Origin: Alentia gelatinosa
Taxonomy: Eukaryota; Annelida; Polychaeta; Phyllodocida; Polynoidae
NCBI GenBank assembly: GCA_950022655.1
Contig: OX465584.1
Coordinates: 32,802,988-32,866,987 of the forward strand
Reading direction: 5' to 3'
DNA length: 64,000 bases
The position numbers and the translations under genes are program-made. A model generated the notes under the pieces. That model made no database searches and was not told where the DNA came from. It saw only the letters and a program-made list of their open reading frames with translations. Shown piece after piece: positions 59,063 to 64,000 of the stretch (the stretch's first letter is position 1; each line of letters starts with the position of its first letter).

Positions 59063-62000
59063 TTTTTTTTTTTTTTTTTTTTTTAAAGTTCTTTATTGCG
59101 TTCGGCTTTTACAAGTCGCTCTTCCAGGCAATACAAGGTGCACAACACAACAACAACAGAGTATAACCAGACACATACAGACTGACAATACATTTTGAAT
59201 GGTATTTACAATGAATGATATTTATAGTCATACCTCTCTTATTTACACTTCCGGCCATACTGTATAGACATCGCTTTACCCATCTCACGTATGAGGTTTC
59301 GTTCGGCGGTGCCCAGTATGTGTACCAGGACTTCACATCATATTCATATTTAGGTAGTGCAGAGTTTATGGTAGTTTTTCAGAACTCTCTTATAATATAG
59401 CATACATTTATACTATGTTTTTACTTTACTACTCATATACTTCATAATATATACTAGATATTGTTTCTATCCTTACGTTCTACTGCTTGTTACTCTCTTG
59501 TACCCACTGAGACCTACATCTTTTGTAATATATCTATTATTGATTTCTTAAAGATGATTTTTGATTGTTCATTTTGTATTACTAAAGGCAGTTCATTCCA
59601 GATTTTACAACCCTTATAAACACATGTTTTCTTAAATTTTTCCTTTTTTGGTCGTGGAATATAAATCAGGTTTTTTTCAGATTGCCGGGTATTCACACCT
59701 ATCTCTCTTTCCTCACTATTTTTCATCTGTATAGCTCCAGTTAGATATAGTCGTCTGACTATACCTAATAATAATATCTTTGTTCTCAATGCTGGGTTCA
59801 TTACTCCGCATTTTTCAAATAATTTTTCATTGCTCACATAGCGGTCCCCGTCGAAGGCTTCCTTCCCCAATGCAACCCGTAACGCTCTATTTATACCCGT
59901 ATTTAATCTTCGTATATTTATGTTGTTCGTACTTTCCAATAAAAACGAGCAGTGATCTATCATAGGTAATACACATATTCTTAGGATATTGAGTGCGGCT
60001 TCCTTATTAACAAATCTTTTCATTCTCCTAAAAATATAGCATTTATCATTTAGTTTTCTCAATAGTAACTCACAATGTTTATTAAAATTCAGGTCTCCAT
60101 CAATAATTGCTCCTAAATAGTTCATTTCCTCACAATTTATTATATCCTCTCCGTCTATTATAATTTTGCCTCTATTAGCCAATTTAGTCTTATTTTTACT
60201 ACCATGGTATACTAGTCTAGTTTTACTCACATTAATATTTAGTCTATTTGCACTGTACCAACTATATAGTTTATCACACAGTCCCTGTAGATGGTTCTCT
60301 GCCTTTTCAACACTCTTGGCGGTTGACAGCACGACCAAGTCATCCGCGTACATAATACATTTGTCCCTTTCAATACATTTCGGTAGATCATTAATGTACA
60401 CAAGAAAAAGCAGAGGGCCCAGTATGGAACCCTGTGGCACCCCTAGTGTCATATCTTCACATGCTGATACATTATTACCATACTTAGTGTAACATTTCCT
60501 ATTGTTAAGATAGTCCTCAAACCATTTTATTAAATTTGGTCCCACTCCTGCCTCCGCCAACTTATACAACAATATCCCATGATTAACACAATCGAAAGCT
60601 TTTTTAATGTCTATATATAAAGCTATTATAACCTCATTATTATTATCCGCTTCTACCAGATGTTGAACTAATTTAAATACGGCCCCCCCTGTGCTCATTT
60701 TTTTCCGAAAACCAAATTGTTCTGAATAAAAATTCTTTTTATCTTCTAAAAAATTATATAATTTTGTTTGTATCATCCTTTCTAATAATTTCCCGGGTAT
60801 AGGCAAAACGCAAACAGGTCTCCAGTTTGTTATCTCCTTTAGATTACCTGCCTTAGGAAGAGGGGCTATCCTACCTTCCTTCCAGTGTTGGGGGAATTCA
60901 TTATTCTTCAGTAGAGTTTTCAGGAGTAGGATCAAATTCGGCAAACAACCCATCAAATTTGTTCTTAATAACTTACAACTAACATCTTTTAGACCAGATG
61001 ATTTGTCTATATCAATTTTTTTAATCAACTTCTCAATCTCCTTTTCAGTGACCGTTGAAGGGTCAACCTCAAAACCATTATTATTATACCGTGTAACATA
61101 ACTCAGACAAATTTCCTTACTCAGCTTTTTTTCAAGGTTTGTTCCTATCGAACAAAAAAACGCATTTGCATGATTAGCACACTCTTTTACATCTATTAAC
61201 TCATTTTTTATATTTCTAAACTGTATTACTTCTTGAGACCCCCCTCCCTTTGGACGCATCAAACAATTTATTTCTTTCCAGTATTTTTTTGGATTTCCTT
61301 TGTGTTTTTTAAGGGTTTTTTCTAAAAAAGTTTTTTGATTATAATTTTTTTTCTTATGAATGACCTTTTTTAATTGATTTATTTCTGACCATATCTCTTG
61401 TTTTTCCTCTCTAGTAATATGTTTCTTTTTGCTTATATATCTCCTTAATAATCTTCTCTTCTTCTTTATATCCCTATGTATTCCTGGTGTCAACCAAACT
61501 AGTTCTCTATCGATTTCCTGTCTCGCCGTCATTGGTGCTTTATCATTTAGATACTCATTTAATTTCCCTCTCCAGTTATCCCAATATGCATTTCCCGTCA
61601 TCCCCTCTTTCTCTATATTTGATAACTCAGTTTTAACTATCCTATTTAAATCCTCATATTTCACATTTTTGTAATTTCGCATATAAGTTGTATTTAATTT
61701 ATGTACCCCCCTTTTCTTCTTTTTAATAGCAAAAACTATAAGATGATCGCTATGAAAAACGTCTAAAGTTCCTGATATTTCTACATAGTTAGCATTGGTT
61801 ATTATTGTATCTATACTAGTGCTCGAGCCTAGGCCAGGTCGTGTGACATCTTTTATCAATTTCTTCAGACCATTTACTTTTAAGACACCCATTAAATCTT
61901 TATTTCTTGGATCGTTTCGGTTACGAGCGTCTAAATTTATATCACCTATGACCCAAATTTCTGTTTTTTTAAACCTATTATCTGAACAAACTTTTTCTAT

Positions 62001-62650
62001 ATACTCGTTTAATATGGTGGTATCATATCCTGGCAATCTGTGAAGATTAACTATTGTCATAATTTTATGCCCCGGCTTATTTATTTTTAAAACAATTGAT
62101 TCCATCTTCTTATTCATAACGTCGACATCATAACATTCCTCCACAAAATCCACCCATGGCTGTCCCACGTAAAGTCCTACCCCACCACCTTTCCCCACTT
62201 TTCTATCCCTTCTATATAATTTATAACCCTTTAAGTAGACGAACGCATCGGGGATGCGCTCCTTTAATAAACTTTCGGAAAAACCAATTATATCAAAATT
62301 ATCCACTGAACCTTTTAAATAATCAATTTTCCCAAGTAGGCTACACAAATTCCAATGGCATATTTTAAAACCCTTATTTCCCTTGATTAACGAACACTTA
62401 TGAATCATAAGATGTTATTAGATGAATAAGTTGTAACTGTTTTAACCTTTGTCCAATTGATACTACCATATAACTAACATTGTAATAAGTGCAACAAACG
62501 ATGAGCATAAATATAAATGATACGTGACCCTGGGCTATGTCGTCAAGGGGCACAGATGATAGTCTGATCCAAAATGAATCACGCATTGACTATCCTATGT
62601 TTTATAAGAAATCAACTCCCACTTTTGTAGTTATAATATAATACTTATTT
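59063..62650 (-). mobile_element. LINE (non-LTR retrotransposon), nearly complete
   Basis: The - strand frame 62408-59514 is followed by a 3' UTR with AATAAA (59097-59092) and a 22-base A tail (T run 59063-59084). The 5' limit is not defined; 62409-62650 is probably 5' UTR and shows no ORF1. No clear target duplication was found. Confidence 0.85.
59514..62408 (-). CDS. LINE endonuclease - reverse transcriptase, intact frame
   Basis: 964 codons without a stop. The N-terminal apurinic-type endonuclease shows ICHWNLCSLLGKIDYLKG, DIIGFSESLL, GKGGGVGLYV, EIWVIGDINLDARN (GDIN at 61947-61936) and FHSDHLIVFAIK. The RT shows NWRPVCVLPIPGKLLERM, ALYIDIKKAFDCVNHGILL, GVPQGSILGPLLFLVYINDL and the catalytic CIMYADDLVVLS (YADD at 60350-60339, about residue 687). 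The C-terminal region ends HCSFLLESTNN...IWNELPL with no RNase H visible. Layout fits CR1/L2/Jockey-group LINEs; the clade is not assigned. AT-rich codon use contrasts with the GC-rich Ngaro-type element. Confidence 0.95.
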   Translation of the reverse strand: MIHKCSLIKGNKGFKICHWNLCSLLGKIDYLKGSVDNFDIIGFSESLLKERIPDAFVYLKGYKLYRRDRKVGKGGGVGLYVGQPWVDFVEECYDVDVMNKKMESIVLKINKPGHKIMTIVNLHRLPGYDTTILNEYIEKVCSDNRFKKTEIWVIGDINLDARNRNDPRNKDLMGVLKVNGLKKLIKDVTRPGLGSSTSIDTIITNANYVEISGTLDVFHSDHLIVFAIKKKKRGVHKLNTTYMRNYKNVKYEDLNRIVKTELSNIEKEGMTGNAYWDNWRGKLNEYLNDKAPMTARQEIDRELVWLTPGIHRDIKKKRRLLRRYISKKKHITREEKQEIWSEINQLKKVIHKKKNYNQKTFLEKTLKKHKGNPKKYWKEINCLMRPKGGGSQEVIQFRNIKNELIDVKECANHANAFFCSIGTNLEKKLSKEICLSYVTRYNNNGFEVDPSTVTEKEIEKLIKKIDIDKSSGLKDVSCKLLRTNLMGCLPNLILLLKTLLKNNEFPQHWKEGRIAPLPKAGNLKEITNWRPVCVLPIPGKLLERMIQTKLYNFLEDKKNFYSEQFGFRKKMSTGGAVFKLVQHLVEADNNNEVIIALYIDIKKAFDCVNHGILLYKLAEAGVGPNLIKWFEDYLNNRKCYTKYGNNVSACEDMTLGVPQGSILGPLLFLVYINDLPKCIERDKCIMYADDLVVLSTAKSVEKAENHLQGLCDKLYSWYSANRLNINVSKTRLVYHGSKNKTKLANRGKIIIDGEDIINCEEMNYLGAIIDGDLNFNKHCELLLRKLNDKCYIFRRMKRFVNKEAALNILRICVLPMIDHCSFLLESTNNINIRRLNTGINRALRVALGKEAFDGDRYVSNEKLFEKCGVMNPALRTKILLLGIVRRLYLTGAIQMKNSEEREIGVNTRQSEKNLIYIPRPKKEKFKKTCVYKGCKIWNELPLVIQNEQSKIIFKKSIIDILQKM

Positions 62651-63189
62651 TAATTCGTTTCAAAACTTCGATTAAACAGTCAAACAATCAAGTCTAGAGA
62701 CAGAGCACTGAATTATAATTCAAGTCCATAAAGATTCCCGAAAAAATCGCTGCACAATCCTTAGTTTTCCTCCCGATACCTCCAGTGTCTTCCTTTATCG
62801 TTCATAGATGGTCCTTCTTAGTTGTTCTTGTTTATACGATAGTCCATTCTCAATTTTTTTAAACAAAAGTCTTTCACTTTACAGATATGTATCTTCTTCG
62901 TCCAGTAACTTAACTCGATTACTACATATCAAACACCAGCCATTGTTTTAACAATTCCCTGTATGGAGTACTGTACTCCTTAACACTTTATGTCATTTTA
63001 TAGAAACATTCATATAACACAGAGAATATATAACACAGATATATGTACTATATAAAAATATATAACACAGCATTCCTTTGCTCTACGTTAAGTTTTGGGC
63101 TTATGGCCATTCATGTCATACTTTCCCTGCTAATTATTTAAAGAAAGCTCTAATTCTTAACCAAACCTTACTGAGAGTTTGTACTCAGC
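62651..63189. other. Interval between LINE and Penelope-like element
   Basis: AT-rich, with TATAACACAG repeated around 63012-63070. No gene recognised. Confidence 0.5.
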
Positions 63190-63610
63190 CCGGTGTCACT
63201 AAGATTTGACTGCTGTCAAACCGAGTTGTTCTGTCTCCGACGTTGTCATTATCGGAGGTGGAAAACGAGTGTGGCAGCTCTCGTTACGTCTCAGGTGGTT
63301 TCGACTGTTTTCCAGTCTCATCAGGCATATTGTGGTAGGTACTCTTCTGTGGTCTTCCCTCCCGAATCCAGTTCGGGAAGAGGATATTGCAGCCCCTGTT
63401 GAATTCTCTGTGGGAATTCGGCGTATTGTTGATCTCTCTCTATGTTGTGTAGTCCTAACTGTCACTCCTCACCCTGTGAACCTCCCCCATCAGTACAGGA
63501 TTTGTTTTGATAATTTTTTCGTTCCAATGGGTATGTCCAGGATCCGTGGTTGGAAAAAAAATTTTGACGTGGCATTGGATGGGGGAAGGAGGAGGTGGGG
63601 ATTGTGACAG
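63190..63610 (-). other. Putative 3' UTR of the Penelope-like element
   Basis: Directly downstream (on the - strand) of the GIY-YIG frame. Open frames on both strands here lack recognisable domains. The 3' end of the element is not defined. Confidence 0.45.
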
Positions 63611-64000
63611 CTAGCCGTACCTGTTGTCCAACGTGTTTAGACCACTTGGGGCGTTGGTCTTGAGTCGATGTATCCAGTTGAATTTGATCTTGTTTCGTAG
63701 TCTTGCCGCCTCTTTGGATTGGGGGTGTCGGTATATGTAGTCAAGGACATGTACTTTCACATCCTCTGTGCCGTTGTGTGATCCTTGGTTGAAATGGTTT
63801 GGTACTTCGTTTTTTGTAGAGTTCTTGTTTATACAGTTGAGGTGTTCTCGTATCCTTTCTTTTATTTTTCGTTTCGTTTGTCCCACATACTGCATGTCGC
63901 AAGTCTTGCATTCGATGCAGTATATTACATTGGAGCTGTTGCACGTGACATTCCATTTCGTCTGATGTTTTCTCTGGGTTGCTTTTGAAGTGATGGTTCC
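63611..64000 (-). CDS. Penelope-like element, GIY-YIG endonuclease end (partial)
   Basis: The frame is open to the window edge and reads NVIYCIECKTCDMQYVGQTK, RKIKERIREHLNCI, PNHFNQGSHNGT and KIKFNWIHRLKTNAPSGLN before a TAG. IYC...YVGQT is the GIY-YIG pair, with the conserved R and the H/E-bearing helix after it. This C-terminal endonuclease is the mark of Penelope-like retroelements; the RT part should lie right of the window. Confidence 0.88.
   Translation of the reverse strand, partial: GTITSKATQRKHQTKWNVTCNSSNVIYCIECKTCDMQYVGQTKRKIKERIREHLNCINKNSTKNEVPNHFNQGSHNGTEDVKVHVLDYIYRHPQSKEAARLRNKIKFNWIHRLKTNAPSGLNTLDNRYG

Noticed and set aside
63206..63607. 133-codon + strand ORF
   Set aside because: Antisense to the downstream region of the Penelope-like element; no domain.

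Overview
The window looks like a metazoan nuclear genome, probably an aquatic invertebrate. It holds two large split genes with GT-AG introns, and about nine tenths of the sequence is intron or transposon. No prokaryotic operons, CRISPR arrays or rRNA are seen. The species cannot be named from this sequence.

Genes. On the + strand, bases 572-14738 hold the last eight exons of an outer-arm axonemal dynein heavy chain (DNAH5/DNAH8 type). These encode about 703 residues: the end of the AAA ring (D6/AAA6), the AAA lid and the C-terminal domain. On the - strand, bases 58231-20449 hold what appears to be a complete mitochondrial proline dehydrogenase gene (PRODH). Its 12 exons join in frame across every junction into 568 codons plus a stop, spread over 37.8 kb. 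The two genes converge tail to tail; 14.7-20.4 kb between them is mostly inverted-repeat elements. A CpG-rich segment upstream of PRODH (about 58.7-58.95 kb) may be a promoter, possibly a divergent one serving a + strand gene.

Mobile DNA. (1) A BEL/Pao LTR retrotransposon (3861-11086) lies in the last long dynein intron, with both LTRs and a 5-bp target duplication. A nested pair of MITEs and a tRNA-derived SINE have inserted into it. (2) A tyrosine-recombinase retrotransposon of Ngaro type (42435-47984) lies in PRODH intron 3. Its gag-like, RT/RNase H and recombinase frames are open, and its split direct repeats look base-identical. (3) A decayed relative on the opposite strand (48797-about 52400) lies in intron 2. 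It has a large internal deletion and an RT active-site change, and it is fused to an internally deleted Ty3/gypsy remnant (about 52400-55073). (4) A long LINE with an intact 964-codon endonuclease-RT frame (59063-62408) sits upstream of PRODH, and the C-terminal end of a Penelope-like element with a GIY-YIG domain lies at the right edge. (5) There are many short inverted-repeat elements. One group starts GGCCCTGTTTTT-like and is flanked by CTG or CAG duplications (PIF/Harbinger-like). Another group starts CCCTTTC-like in TTAA sites (piggyBac-like) and carries arrays of small hairpins whose stems covary between loci. Large foldback structures and minisatellites fill much of the rest.

The most unusual signals are the covarying hairpin arrays, the apparently young Ngaro-type element, two related recombinase elements in opposite orientation bracketing a 92-bp PRODH exon, and a foldback element whose arms are tandem arrays.
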